Source of the DNA: Pedobacter nyackensis
GTDB taxonomy: Bacteria; Bacteroidota; Bacteroidia; Sphingobacteriales; Sphingobacteriaceae
Direction of reading: 5' to 3'
Assembly: GCF_900176505.1 (NCBI RefSeq)
Contig: NZ_FWYB01000001.1
Span: 893,298 to 957,297, forward strand
DNA: 64,000 nucleotides
Shown here: positions 36,960 through 45,573 of the stretch, piece by piece
Layout of the letters: each line of letters starts with the position of its first letter
Position numbering within the stretch: position 1 is the first letter of the stretch
The notes under the pieces: model-generated
Database searches by the model: none
Seen by the model: only the letters and a program-made list of their open reading frames with translations
Told to the model about the DNA's origin: nothing
Program-made: the position numbers and the translations under genes

Positions 36960-37952
36960 CTAAGCATATAGTTGAGTTAGTCTATACAGGAAGAATTCAA
37001 TGTTTTTGACTCCCCTAAACTGTGATCTGAAAGCCTTTATCTTAGCGTTGAAAGATTCTGCAGAAGCATTCGTGGATCTATTATCAAAGTAGTTGAGAAT
37101 GGTTTGATAGTGGTTTTGTATCGAACGAGCAATTGTATTAAAAGCCTTGAAACCAGTTTGCCTTACTTTTTCATGCCATTTGGCCAGATTAGCTAGTGCA
37201 AAGACTTTATCTGTTGTATTTTCAAAGATCTGACTAAGTCCGATACTGAGTCCGTAGGCGATTCTAAGATCAGGAAATCTTCCAAATAAGAGTTCTGCAC
37301 GATCTTTTTGACTATCTGTCCAGCCCGAAGGCTTTTTGTACAGCACATACCTACTACGAGCTAGCAATTGTTTGATTGTATCTCCATTATGGAGTACTTC
37401 CGCTTGAAATGGGCGGCCTCTCTTTTTTGATTGTTCTATGGCTTCATTTTCTGCGTCCATAGCTTCCCACCTGTATTTGATCCGCATCTCTTGGAGCGCT
37501 TCAGTAGCTAGTTTCTGTACATGAAACCGGTCGGTCACTCTAGTTGCCTGTGGAAAACAACGTTTGCAGATCAATTCCATATTACCTGCCATATCCAGGG
37601 TAACTTCAGTTACCTTTTTCCTGGCTCTTTCAGGAATCTTTTTCAGTACTGAAATGACGGTTTCCGCTTTGGTTCCTGCTACAATGGCAACAATGGCCCC
37701 TTTCTTACCTTTTGCTGCTTTGTTGGTAAGGATCGTGTAAAGTTCGCCATGGGACAAACTGGTTTCGTCTATAGAAAGCTGTTCACCGAGGTTTTCTGGA
37801 TATAACAGCCAGTCTTTTGCATGTGATTTCTGATCCCAGCTTTTAAAATCACTGAGGTAATCACGATATTGACGAAGTAGGTTTTTAGTCTTTACACCAT
37901 AGAATGAACTGATGGCATCTACGCTACTCGGGGCTGTATCGATTGATTTCTT
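36960..37952 (-). CDS. ISAon1-type transposase, catalytic ORF2
   Basis: DDE transposase of the ISL3 superfamily. The frame is open from 37952 to the stop at 36960. It runs through SSFYGVKTKNLLRQY, the first catalytic Asp in LSIDETSLSHGELY, the second region LDMAGNMELICKRCFP and RVTDRFHVQKLA, and the final Glu region STNASAESFNAKIKAFRSQF. No ATG lies at its beginning; a TTG at 37757 is too late because it would remove the first Asp. Its frame is +1 to ORF1 and overlaps it by about 29 bases, so it is probably made by frameshifting or coupled re-initiation. All catalytic residues look intact. Confidence 0.85.
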   Translation of the reverse strand, partial: KKSIDTAPSSVDAISSFYGVKTKNLLRQYRDYLSDFKSWDQKSHAKDWLLYPENLGEQLSIDETSLSHGELYTILTNKAAKGKKGAIVAIVAGTKAETVISVLKKIPERARKKVTEVTLDMAGNMELICKRCFPQATRVTDRFHVQKLATEALQEMRIKYRWEAMDAENEAIEQSKKRGRPFQAEVLHNGDTIKQLLARSRYVLYKKPSGWTDSQKDRAELLFGRFPDLRIAYGLSIGLSQIFENTTDKVFALANLAKWHEKVRQTGFKAFNTIARSIQNHYQTILNYFDNRSTNASAESFNAKIKAFRSQFRGVKNIEFFLYRLTQLYA

Positions 37953-38289
37953 TTAAAAAAGCCGCGAAATCTCCTGTCATTCGCGTTCCCTTTTCTACTA
38001 AAGTCCAATTTCGGTAAACTACCTGAGAAGTCTCTGTATTGAGCCATCTACGTCTTCTGATGTGATAAAATACTTTATGCCCACGGATAGGGAAATCCTG
38101 AATCACAATCTGAGGGAAAAAACCTTTGGACAAAACTTTAATACCATCCCATTCCGAGGGTGGAGCATTCAGTTCTTCGAGTTCGATGTGAAAGGTTTCA
38201 CTATCCTCAATAACTCCTTTGAATTCAAAATTCTCTAGTATAAAATCTGGCAGAAATAATCTGAGTAAAGATGCAGCAGCTGATGGCAT
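37924..38289 (-). CDS. ISAon1-family transposase N-terminal region protein, ORF1
   Basis: 121 residues, the small first frame of ISAon1 elements (SAAASLLRLFLPDFILENFEF, then FFPQIVIQDFPIRGHKVFYHIRRRRW). It probably contributes the N-terminal DNA-binding part of the transposase when joined to ORF2. An A/T-rich run (TTTTTTAAAAG on the coding strand, about 37951-37961) precedes the overlap. It reads toward the left end of the element. Confidence 0.85.
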   Translation of the reverse strand: MPSAAASLLRLFLPDFILENFEFKGVIEDSETFHIELEELNAPPSEWDGIKVLSKGFFPQIVIQDFPIRGHKVFYHIRRRRWLNTETSQVVYRNWTLVEKGTRMTGDFAAFLKEINRYSPE

Positions 38290-38359
38290 AAATATAAAAT
38301 GGTATAAAAATGCAAATCTATATTTTTAACCGCTGCTCCACAACATTTGGGATTGATCC

Positions 38360-38536
38360 AAAATGAAGGAGAAAGGCTTGTTGATTTATGAAAAAAAAAG
38401 GGGAATCATAAGTGATTCCCCTTTGGGTGGAGTCGAAGGGGTTCGAACCCTTGTCCAGTCGTGTGATAAATTATGCCTTCTACATGCTTATTTTCCAATT
38501 GATTGTAGGGATCTGGCGGGCTGGAAACCGACCTAA
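38360..38536 (+). pseudogene. Displaced 3' end of the serine recombinase gene
   Basis: Removing the insertion sequence and one 8-bp duplicate joins the recombinase frame to KEKGLLIYEKKRGIISDSPL. The frame then stays open antisense through the ssrA 3' end to a stop at 38534-38536. The true protein may have depended on this extension or on an earlier stop lost at integration. It shows that the recombinase gene directly abutted the tmRNA gene. Confidence 0.6.
38397..38424 (-). terminator. ssrA terminator
   Basis: A 12-bp perfect stem (38397-38408 with 38413-38424), loop TAAG, and a run of nine T on the minus strand beyond it. It starts four bases after the mature tmRNA 3' end. Confidence 0.9.
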
Positions 38537-38790
38537 CCGTTCACCTTAGGTACTTCATCTCGCAATTGTATCGTACCTTACAATTGCCAGCGTTGTTATT
38601 TCGATGCCCCAGATTCTAACCTAACATCGCAGCAGTTAGAGGGACAAAAGCTATTTAATTCTAAATTAAGCAGCTAAGGCGTAGTTATTTTCGCCAATTA
38701 TAGTGTGAACGTTCTCTTTTAAGTGCTCTCCGTACAACGCACTGCATGCTAACATACTTAGCGTCACCCTGTCAAATCCAAAACGACCCC
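38428..38790 (-). ncRNA. ssrA: tmRNA (transfer-messenger RNA)
   Basis: 363 nt. The 5' end GGGGTCG pairs with the 3' end CGACTCC to form the acceptor stem. The T arm is GGGTTCGAACCC and the T-loop region is intact. The tag frame at 38666-38695 encodes GENNYALAA followed by TAA. The CCA tail is not fully encoded (CCACCC). With SmpB it rescues stalled ribosomes and tags the protein for ClpXP or similar proteases. The 3' end is a classic integration site, and here it is bordered by a recombinase remnant. Confidence 0.96.
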
Positions 38791-38795
38791 AGTAC

Positions 38796-38849
38796 GCGTT
38801 GATGGTGTGTGGCTAACTACTCCTTTCCAACCATCAACGCACAAATATA
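38796..38849 (-). promoter_or_regulatory. ssrA promoter -7 element and 5' leader hairpin
   Basis: On the minus strand, TATATTTG (38849-38842) matches the Bacteroidota -7 element. Between it and the mature 5' end the transcript can form an 11-bp perfect hairpin (38796-38806 with 38830-38840), which would sit just upstream of the RNase P cut site. Strong promoter match; the role of the hairpin is inference. Confidence 0.6.
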
Positions 38850-38855
38850 CGAATA

Positions 38856-40058
38856 TTATGCCATAGTTCTACCAGGATACTGTTTTAATGCAATATCCAG
38901 ACAATCCATAGCTTTATTAAGGTCTTCTGTATTAAGAACGTAAGCCATTCTTACCTGATTTTTACCTGAACCTTCAGTTGAATAAAATCCTGTTGCCGGA
39001 GCCATCATGACAGTCTCACCATTGTTGCTGAAACTTTCTAACATCCACTGACAGAACTGATCTGCATCATCAATAGGTAATTTAGCTACTACATAGAACG
39101 CGCCACCTGGATTAGGGCAAAACACACCTTCCATGTCGTTTAGCCTTTTTACCAGGGTATCTCTACGTAAAGTATACTCCTTGTTCACAGCTTCAAAATA
39201 ACTATCAGGAGTATCAACTGCCGCAGTACCTGCAATTTGTTCAACCATACCCGGACTTAACCTTGCCTGCGCAAATTTTAATCCTGATTTGATCACTTCT
39301 TTGTTTTTAGTAATTAAACAACCCAATCTTGCACCGCAAGCACTATAACGCTTAGATACTGTATCCATAATGACCACATTTTCATCTAAGCCCTCAAGGT
39401 GCATAGGAGAGATGAATTCTCTGCCATCATAGCAAAACTCACGGTAGGCTTCATCCGAAAATAAGAACAGATCATATTTTAAGCACAGCTCTTTTAAAGC
39501 ATCTAACTCTTCTCTTGAGTACAGGTAACCTGTGGGGTTGTTTGGATTACAAATGATGATGGCTTTAGTGCGATCCGTAATCAGTTTTTCAAATTCAGCA
39601 ATAGCCGGTAAAGCAAAACCATTTTCAATATGAGAAAGGATAGGTTTCACTACTACGTTACTCATGCAGGCAAAACCATTGTAATTTGCATAAAAAGGCT
39701 CTGGAATGATGATTTCATCACCTTCATTAACGCAGGTTTGCATAGCAATAGTAATGGCTTCCGATCCACCGACAGTAACAAGAATGTCCTCCGGCGTAAT
39801 ATTGTAACCAAGTTTGTTGTAATATTCAGTAAGTTTAGTTCTATAACTAAGCGTTCCCTCAGATGGGGTATAAGCCCAAACATCAAAGTCGATATTTTTA
39901 ATAGCATTCAACATGCCCTCTGGCGTAGCAATATCAGGCTGACCAATATTTAAATGATATACTTTTTTACCCTCTCTTTTTGCCTGATCAGCAAACGGAG
40001 TTAGTTTTCTTATAGGCGAAGCGGGCATTTGCAGCCCTTTTTCTGAAATATTTGGCAT
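38856..40058 (-). CDS. Pyridoxal-phosphate aminotransferase, class I (aspartate/aromatic type)
   Basis: 400 residues, the usual length. It shows the fold-type I marks: LNIGQPDIATPEGM near the N terminus, the NPNNPTG motif, the DEAYREF aspartate, the PLP-binding Lys236 in DTVSKRYSACGARLG, and the carboxylate-binding Arg in QVRMAYVL. Family members move the amino group between aspartate or aromatic amino acids and 2-oxoglutarate. It is close to, but not in, the aromatic biosynthesis operon, so a tyrosine/phenylalanine aminotransferase role is possible. Upstream is the terminator of the DUF1573 gene, so it likely has its own promoter. Confidence 0.9.
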   Translation of the reverse strand: MPNISEKGLQMPASPIRKLTPFADQAKREGKKVYHLNIGQPDIATPEGMLNAIKNIDFDVWAYTPSEGTLSYRTKLTEYYNKLGYNITPEDILVTVGGSEAITIAMQTCVNEGDEIIIPEPFYANYNGFACMSNVVVKPILSHIENGFALPAIAEFEKLITDRTKAIIICNPNNPTGYLYSREELDALKELCLKYDLFLFSDEAYREFCYDGREFISPMHLEGLDENVVIMDTVSKRYSACGARLGCLITKNKEVIKSGLKFAQARLSPGMVEQIAGTAAVDTPDSYFEAVNKEYTLRRDTLVKRLNDMEGVFCPNPGGAFYVVAKLPIDDADQFCQWMLESFSNNGETVMMAPATGFYSTEGSGKNQVRMAYVLNTEDLNKAMDCLDIALKQYPGRTMA

Positions 40059-40104
40059 GATGGAAAATAAACAGGATTAATATGTTAGTCTGGGACAAAA
40101 ATAA

Positions 40105-40130
40105 AAAACCTCGTTGATTAACGAGGTTTT
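40105..40130 (-). terminator. Terminator of DUF1573 gene
   Basis: An 11-bp perfect stem (40105-40115 with 40120-40130) with an A/T run on both sides, between the DUF1573 stop and the aminotransferase start. Confidence 0.85.
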
Positions 40131-40154
40131 AATAAAAAAATATCTCTTTAACGA

Positions 40155-40547
40155 TTATTTACTTGCTGCAGCTACTGTTTCTCCTTTAATGTACAATACT
40201 TTGGTAGTAGTTTTTGCATTTGAAGTAATAGTAATGCTTTTGCTAAATGGAAGCGCAGCACCTGTTGGATTGTAAGTTACTTTAATCACACCTGATTCAC
40301 CTTTTTTAATTGGGGTTTGGGTATACTCAGGAACAGTACAGCCACAAGTCGACTCAACTTTAGTAATGATTAACGGCTGATCACCAATGTTGGTGAACTT
40401 AAAGTCTACCTTAGCTGGTTTGTTCAAAGGTATTTTACCAAAGTCATGGGTTTCTTTTTCAAACTTGAATTCAGCTGGTTTCGACTGAGCATTCGCCGCA
40501 ACACTTATACCTAAGATTAACGTAAATAACAGAATTAGTTTTTTCAT
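40155..40547 (-). CDS. DUF1573 domain exported protein
   Basis: 130 residues with a signal peptide (LILLFTLILGISVAANAQ). The single DUF1573 domain, an immunoglobulin-like beta fold, shows the typical FEKETHDFGKIP, the repeated KFTNIGDQPLIIT and VESTCGCTVPEY with a conserved CGC, and a final SNAKTTTKVLYIKG. Function is unknown; such proteins are abundant in the periplasm or outer membrane of Bacteroidota. It is a monocistronic unit with its own promoter and terminator. Confidence 0.9.
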   Translation of the reverse strand: MKKLILLFTLILGISVAANAQSKPAEFKFEKETHDFGKIPLNKPAKVDFKFTNIGDQPLIITKVESTCGCTVPEYTQTPIKKGESGVIKVTYNPTGAALPFSKSITITSNAKTTTKVLYIKGETVAAASK

Positions 40548-40565
40548 TTCAATGTTGTTTTAGAA

Positions 40566-40596
40566 CAAATTTAATGTTTTCATTTATAAAACAAAA
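40566..40596 (-). promoter_or_regulatory. Promoter of DUF1573 gene
   Basis: On the minus strand TAAATTTG (40573-40566) matches the TAnnTTTG -7 element, with a TTTTGT -33-like element about 18 bases upstream. It lies 19 bp before the ATG. Confidence 0.6.
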
Positions 40597-40651
40597 AGTA
40601 TTCCATGATATAAATTACCGCTCACTGTTAAGTCATACTTTAGATTTTATG

Positions 40652-40659
40652 TATCTTTG
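40652..40659 (+). promoter_or_regulatory. Promoter -7 element of the E1 gene
   Basis: TATCTTTG matches the Bacteroidota -7 consensus. It lies 20 bp before the ATG pair at 40679/40682 and so rules out the earlier in-frame start at 40574. Confidence 0.65.
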
Positions 40660-40678
40660 CCGCATAATCGATTTACTT

Positions 40679-43102
40679 ATGATGCCAAATAATAAACTTA
40701 CTACAAATCCAATAGACACTTCGGAGTTAAGTTTTGATGACTTCAAAACCATTGTTGTGAACGACTATAAAATAGCTTTCGAAAGCAGACAAGCTAGTTT
40801 ATTGGGCCGAAAGGAAGTATTGACCGGGAAGGCTAAATTCGGAATTTTTGGTGATGGTAAGGAGCTTCCGCAAATTGCCATGGCTAAGGCCTTTAAAAAG
40901 GGCGACTGGCGCTCGGGATATTACAGAGACCAGACTTTCGCTTTTGCTGCCGGAATTTGTACCATAAAAGAATTTTTCGCCCAATTATATGCTAACCCAA
41001 GCGTAGAGGCAGACCCGGCATCAGCAGGAAGACAAATGAACTGCCATTTTGCAACACGTTCCATTAATGAAGACGGCAGTTGGAAGGATTTAACAGAAAT
41101 GAAAAACTGTTCTTCTGACATTGCACCTACAGGTGGACAAATGGCCAGGTTAGTTGGATTGGCTTATGCCTCTAAATTATATCGACAAAACCCGGAACTT
41201 GAATACCTAAAGAATTTCTCTGTAAAAGGTAATGAAGTGGCATTTGGAACAATAGGAAATGCATCTACATCAGAAGGTGTGTTTTTTGAAGCCATCAATG
41301 CTGCAGGTGTTTTACAGGTGCCTATGGCAATGTCTGTTTGGGACGATGGATACGGAATTTCTGTTCCGGCAAAATACCAGACTACAAAAGAAGATATATC
41401 AGAAATATTAAAAGGCTTTCAGCGTGATGAAAATGCTGCCGGTTATGAAATATTTAAAGTAAAAGGCTGGGATTATCCCGCATTATGCGAAACATACCAG
41501 CGTGCAGTAGATATATGCAGGGATGAACACGTTCCGGTACTGATCCACGTAACGGAAGTAACTCAGCCGCAAGGCCATTCTACTTCAGGATCGCATGAAC
41601 GCTACAAGGATAAAGCTAGATTAGATTGGGAGAAAGAGTTCGATTGTATCGTTCAAATGCGGAAATGGATGCTGGAATCGGCAATCATCGCTGAAGAAGA
41701 ACTGCTGGAACTTGAAAATGCCGCCAAGAAACTTGTTCGTGAATTCCAAAAAGAAGCCTGGAATGAATTCCTTGCTGCTATAAAAACAGAGAAAGATCAG
41801 GCTATTGAATTGATCAACGGATTGGCTAATGGCGATCCCGCACTGATTAAAATTACTGCGCTGTTGGCTAGTACACCTGATGCACAGAGGAGAGAAGTGA
41901 TCTCTTCAGCAAGAAAGGCATTGCGCTCAACAGTTCGTGATACTTCTTCTGAAAGAAAAGCACTTTTAGCCTGGTATAATGATCAGATTGGACTAAACGA
42001 AGACAGATACAATTCGAAACTATTTACTGATGGGGCCGAAAGTCCATTTTTAGTAAATGAACTGAAACCTGTATTCAACGAAGATAGTAAAATGGTCGAC
42101 GGCCGTGAGTTGTTGAACGCTTGTTTCGACTCGAACTTTGCACGCGACCAGCGCCTTGTAGCCTTTGGCGAAGACCTGGGGGCTATTGGTGATGTAAATC
42201 AAGGCTTCGCAGGTTTGCAGGCAAAATATGGCGATCTGAGGGTTACTGATACAGGAATCAGAGAAATGACCATAGTAGGACAGGGGATAGGTTTGGCTAT
42301 GCGTGGTTTACGCCCAATTGCCGAAGTTCAGTACCTGGATTACCTGTTGTTTGCGCTAAACATATTAAGTGACGATCTGGCCAGTTTGTCGTACCGCACC
42401 AAAGCAGGTCAAAAAGCACCTGTTATTATCAGAACACGTGGACACAGACTGGAAGGTGTATGGCATTCGGGCTCTCCAATCGGAATGATCCTCGGATCAT
42501 TAAGAGGTATGCACATCTGCGTGCCACGTAACATGACACAAGCTGCCGGAATGTACAATACCCTGTTCAGATCTGATGAACCAGCATTGGTAATCGAATG
42601 TTTGAACGGTTACCGTTTGAAAGAGAAATTACCTGAAAATGTAGGTGAATATACCGTGCCATTCGGAAAAGCCGAGGTAATTAAAGAAGGAACAGATATT
42701 ACCGTAGTTTCTTACGGTTCTACTTTAAGGATTGTGGAAGAAGCAGCTGAAGAACTGCAACAAATGGGTATTTCTATTGAAATTGTAGATCCTCAAACTT
42801 TATTGCCTTTCGATACAGATCATATCTGTGCAAAATCATTAGCCAAAACAAATAAATTACTGGTGGTTGATGAGGATGTGCCGGGTGGCGGAACAGCCTA
42901 TCTGTTACAGCAGATTCTGGAAGTACAAAAAGGATATTATCACCTGGACAGTCAACCTAAAACGCTGAGCGCTAAAGCACATCGTCCGCCATACGGATCT
43001 GATGGTGATTACTTTAGTAAGCCTTCTGTTGATGATGTAATCGAAGCTATATATAGCATGATGAATGAAAGTAATCCGGGTAAATTCCCAGGTATATTTT
43101 AG
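40679..43102 (+). CDS. 2-oxoacid dehydrogenase E1, alpha-beta fusion (branched-chain type)
   Basis: 807 residues from the ATG at 40679 (the next codon is also ATG). Residues about 40-400 are the alpha part with the thiamine-diphosphate site (AFGTIGNASTSEGVFFEAI, SVWDDGYGISVP). Residues about 475-800 are the beta part (VAFGEDLGAIGDVNQGFAGL, EVQYLDYLLFALNILSDDLA, a C-terminal transketolase-like LVVDEDVPGGGTAYL). Fusion of the two subunits in one chain is common in Bacteroidota. It decarboxylates 2-oxoisovalerate and related acids for branched-chain fatty acid and acyl-CoA synthesis. The E2 and E3 genes are not nearby. Pyruvate or 2-oxoglutarate specificity cannot be fully excluded. Confidence 0.9.
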   Translation: MMPNNKLTTNPIDTSELSFDDFKTIVVNDYKIAFESRQASLLGRKEVLTGKAKFGIFGDGKELPQIAMAKAFKKGDWRSGYYRDQTFAFAAGICTIKEFFAQLYANPSVEADPASAGRQMNCHFATRSINEDGSWKDLTEMKNCSSDIAPTGGQMARLVGLAYASKLYRQNPELEYLKNFSVKGNEVAFGTIGNASTSEGVFFEAINAAGVLQVPMAMSVWDDGYGISVPAKYQTTKEDISEILKGFQRDENAAGYEIFKVKGWDYPALCETYQRAVDICRDEHVPVLIHVTEVTQPQGHSTSGSHERYKDKARLDWEKEFDCIVQMRKWMLESAIIAEEELLELENAAKKLVREFQKEAWNEFLAAIKTEKDQAIELINGLANGDPALIKITALLASTPDAQRREVISSARKALRSTVRDTSSERKALLAWYNDQIGLNEDRYNSKLFTDGAESPFLVNELKPVFNEDSKMVDGRELLNACFDSNFARDQRLVAFGEDLGAIGDVNQGFAGLQAKYGDLRVTDTGIREMTIVGQGIGLAMRGLRPIAEVQYLDYLLFALNILSDDLASLSYRTKAGQKAPVIIRTRGHRLEGVWHSGSPIGMILGSLRGMHICVPRNMTQAAGMYNTLFRSDEPALVIECLNGYRLKEKLPENVGEYTVPFGKAEVIKEGTDITVVSYGSTLRIVEEAAEELQQMGISIEIVDPQTLLPFDTDHICAKSLAKTNKLLVVDEDVPGGGTAYLLQQILEVQKGYYHLDSQPKTLSAKAHRPPYGSDGDYFSKPSVDDVIEAIYSMMNESNPGKFPGIF

Positions 43103-43121
43103 GATCTGCTGCCTAAACATA

Positions 43122-43155
43122 AAAAGCCGCGTAAGTCTATACTTACACGGCTTTT
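43122..43155. terminator. Convergent bidirectional terminator
   Basis: A 15-position stem with one mismatch (43122-43136 with 43141-43155), flanked by A and T runs. It separates the E1 gene from the convergent aroC gene. Confidence 0.88.
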
Positions 43156-43178
43156 CTTTTTAAAGACTTCTTTTGTTA

Positions 43179-44267
43179 TTAAAGCCTGCTTGTTCTGTTT
43201 CTAAGCAAATGATCTGCAAGTACCAGTGCAGCCATTGCCTCAACAATAACTACTGCTCTCGGTACCACACAAGGATCATGTCTGCCTTTACCTTTAATCT
43301 CAGCGGCTTCGCCTGCCGCATTAATGGTCTGCTGGTTGTGCATAATTGTGGCAACCGGTTTAAAAGCAACTGTAAAATTGATCTCCATACCATTGGAAAT
43401 ACCACCCTGTATGCCACCCGAAAAATTGGTTAGCGTTTTAGGCTGATCACCATTGGCGAGGAAAATATCGTTATGTTCTGAACCCCTCATCTCACTACCG
43501 CTAAAGCCCGAGCCATATTCAAAACCGTGTACAGCATTAATGCTCAACATAGCCTTACCCAGATCCGCATGTAGCTTATCGAATACCGGATCGCCTAGGC
43601 CCACCGGACAATTTTTTACGATGCAGCTCACTTTTCCACCTACTGTATCACCATCTTTCCTTACCCCATCAATAAATTCTATCATCTGGTGAGCCGTTGC
43701 AGGATCTGCACATCTCACAATATTCTCTTCTCTTATCGCCAATAAGGTATCTACATCATCGTGGGCTAAATTTGGTGCCTGAATCTGACCTACAGCCGAA
43801 ACATGGGCAAATATTTCGATACCGTGATGCTTCAATAATAACTTTGCAATGGCACCTGCCGCTACACGAGCCGCAGTTTCACGTGCAGAAGAACGTCCCC
43901 CACCACGGTGATCGCGGATGCCATATTTCGCATCGTAGGTATAATCAGCATGAGAAGGACGGTAAACGTCGGTATTGTGACTGTAATCCTTACTGCGCTG
44001 ATCTTCATTAGGGATCAGCATGGCAATAGGAGTGCCGGTACTTTTACCTTCAAATGTTCCCGATAAGATCTGAACAGTATCGCTCTCTTTACGTTGTGTC
44101 GTGATTTTTGATTGTCCTGGTTTGCGTTTATCCAATTCCGACTGGATAAACTCCAGATCGATAGGTAATTGCGCAGGACAGCCATCTAAAACAACACCTA
44201 TGGCCACTCCATGTGATTCACCAAAGGTAGTGATGCGAAATAACTGACCAAATGTATTGCCTGCCAT
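43179..44267 (-). CDS. aroC: Chorismate synthase
   Basis: 362 residues. The family signatures are [17 protein letters not shown] near residue 12, [20 protein letters not shown] near residue 118, and an FMN-binding C-terminal [14 protein letters not shown]. It makes chorismate from EPSP, the last shikimate step, in the cytoplasm. It is the last gene of the minus-strand aromatic operon, 44 bp after aroA. Confidence 0.97.
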   Translation of the reverse strand: MAGNTFGQLFRITTFGESHGVAIGVVLDGCPAQLPIDLEFIQSELDKRKPGQSKITTQRKESDTVQILSGTFEGKSTGTPIAMLIPNEDQRSKDYSHNTDVYRPSHADYTYDAKYGIRDHRGGGRSSARETAARVAAGAIAKLLLKHHGIEIFAHVSAVGQIQAPNLAHDDVDTLLAIREENIVRCADPATAHQMIEFIDGVRKDGDTVGGKVSCIVKNCPVGLGDPVFDKLHADLGKAMLSINAVHGFEYGSGFSGSEMRGSEHNDIFLANGDQPKTLTNFSGGIQGGISNGMEINFTVAFKPVATIMHNQQTINAAGEAAEIKGKGRHDPCVVPRAVVIVEAMAALVLADHLLRNRTSRL

Positions 44268-44311
44268 ATTTATGATTTTAGATTTAAATTTACTGTTTAG
44301 ATTTTAAGGTT

Positions 44312-45571
44312 CTAAACTTCCCTAACTGTAAAGCCAGCTTTTTCCAGGTCTTTCCAAAAATCAGGATACGATTTTTCAACCACCTGGTAATCTTCCATCT
44401 CTACCTCATCAATAAATAAACTCAATGGGGCAAAAGCCATAGCCATCCGATGATCATCATAGGTTTGGAACTTTACCTTCTGCGGGAAATTCAGGTTCTC
44501 ACAATCTAAAGTATACACCTCATTGCCCTCTATCAGCAAAACGCCAATTTTAGCCAATTCCTGTTGCAGGGCCAGAACCCTGTTGGTTTCTTTAATTTTA
44601 AGTGTTTCCAGTCCTGTAAAGGAAAGATTTAAGCCCTTTGCAGCAGCACATACAATAATTGTTTGTGCTAAATCAGGACAATCCTTTAGGTTCAATACCT
44701 CTTTAATCGCTACTGATGTTCCAGATTTTAAAGCAATGCCGTTGGGGATATACGAAGTGCGCACACCAAAGGGAATCATGATCTCGCTGATCTCGCTATC
44801 GCCCTGCAGACTTTCTTCCTTTAAATTCGGTAAGGTAATTGATGCCTGATCTGCCAAAGCTGCAATGCTATACCAATAAGAGGCTGCACTCCAGTCCGGC
44901 TCTACAGTTAAGTTACATTCCTTAAATGACTGGTGATCAATATGAATGGTGTTGCCTGCCCAATTGTGTTTAATACCTGCTTCTTCAAGCATGCTTAAAG
45001 TCATTTCCAGATATGGTCTGGAAGTTAACTCACCCTCAATTTCCAGCGATAATCCCTGAGGTAAAGCAGGAGCGATCATCAAGAGTGCAGATAAGTACTG
45101 ACTGCTGATGTTCCCCTGGATTTTAATATTCCGGGTAATCTGTTTGAAATTGTCGTTAATATTTAATGGTGGATAACCTTCCTGTTCGGCATAGCTGATT
45201 GCTGCACCTAATTTTTGTAAGGCTTCTACCAGCAATTTTATAGGTCGCTCTTTCATCCTACCGGAGCCAGTTAGGTGAAATAAGCCTTTTGCGATAGATA
45301 AATAAGCTGTTAAGAACCGCATAGCAGTTCCTGCGTGACCAACATCAACCGTAATGTAATCGCCACCTTCAGTATGCCCACTGATGGTATTAAGTATGTT
45401 ATTAAGGGTTACTGTATCAACAGCATCAGATAGGTTGTTAACTTTAACCAGGTTGTCAGACAGGGCGCTGATGATCAGCGCCCTGTTGCTTTCGCTTTTA
45501 GAACCGGTTAAGGCTATTTCAGCATTTATATCTTTAATCCCTTTAAAAGAAACAATTGCGTCTTTACCCAT
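44312..45571 (-). CDS. aroA: 3-phosphoshikimate 1-carboxyvinyltransferase (EPSP synthase)
   Basis: 419 residues. The shikimate-3-phosphate and PEP contact motifs are present: ALTGSKSESNRALIISAL near residue 20, VGHAGTAMRFLTAY near 82, and YDDHRMAMAFAPLSL near 375 with the catalytic acidic pair region. It follows the DAHP synthase gene with a 2-bp gap, so translation is likely coupled. Cytoplasmic enzyme of the shikimate pathway. Confidence 0.96.
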   Translation of the reverse strand: MGKDAIVSFKGIKDINAEIALTGSKSESNRALIISALSDNLVKVNNLSDAVDTVTLNNILNTISGHTEGGDYITVDVGHAGTAMRFLTAYLSIAKGLFHLTGSGRMKERPIKLLVEALQKLGAAISYAEQEGYPPLNINDNFKQITRNIKIQGNISSQYLSALLMIAPALPQGLSLEIEGELTSRPYLEMTLSMLEEAGIKHNWAGNTIHIDHQSFKECNLTVEPDWSAASYWYSIAALADQASITLPNLKEESLQGDSEISEIMIPFGVRTSYIPNGIALKSGTSVAIKEVLNLKDCPDLAQTIIVCAAAKGLNLSFTGLETLKIKETNRVLALQQELAKIGVLLIEGNEVYTLDCENLNFPQKVKFQTYDDHRMAMAFAPLSLFIDEVEMEDYQVVEKSYPDFWKDLEKAGFTVREV

Positions 45572-45573
45572 TG

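Larger units (their letters stand above)
36916..38359 (-). mobile_element. ISAon1-type (ISL3-related) insertion sequence, complete
   Basis: 1444 bp. The ends are 27-bp inverted repeats with one mismatch (outer bases GGATCAATCCCAAA). They are flanked on both sides by the 8-bp direct duplication AAAATGAA (36908-36915 and 38360-38367), the size expected for ISL3-type elements. It carries two minus-strand frames in the ISAon1 arrangement. The clean target duplication shows it inserted as a unit into the recombinase gene and has not been rearranged since. Confidence 0.93.

Noticed and set aside
36050-37009. Recombinase as an intact 319-residue gene
   Set aside because: It lacks the catalytic resolvase domain, and its last residues are encoded by the insertion sequence.
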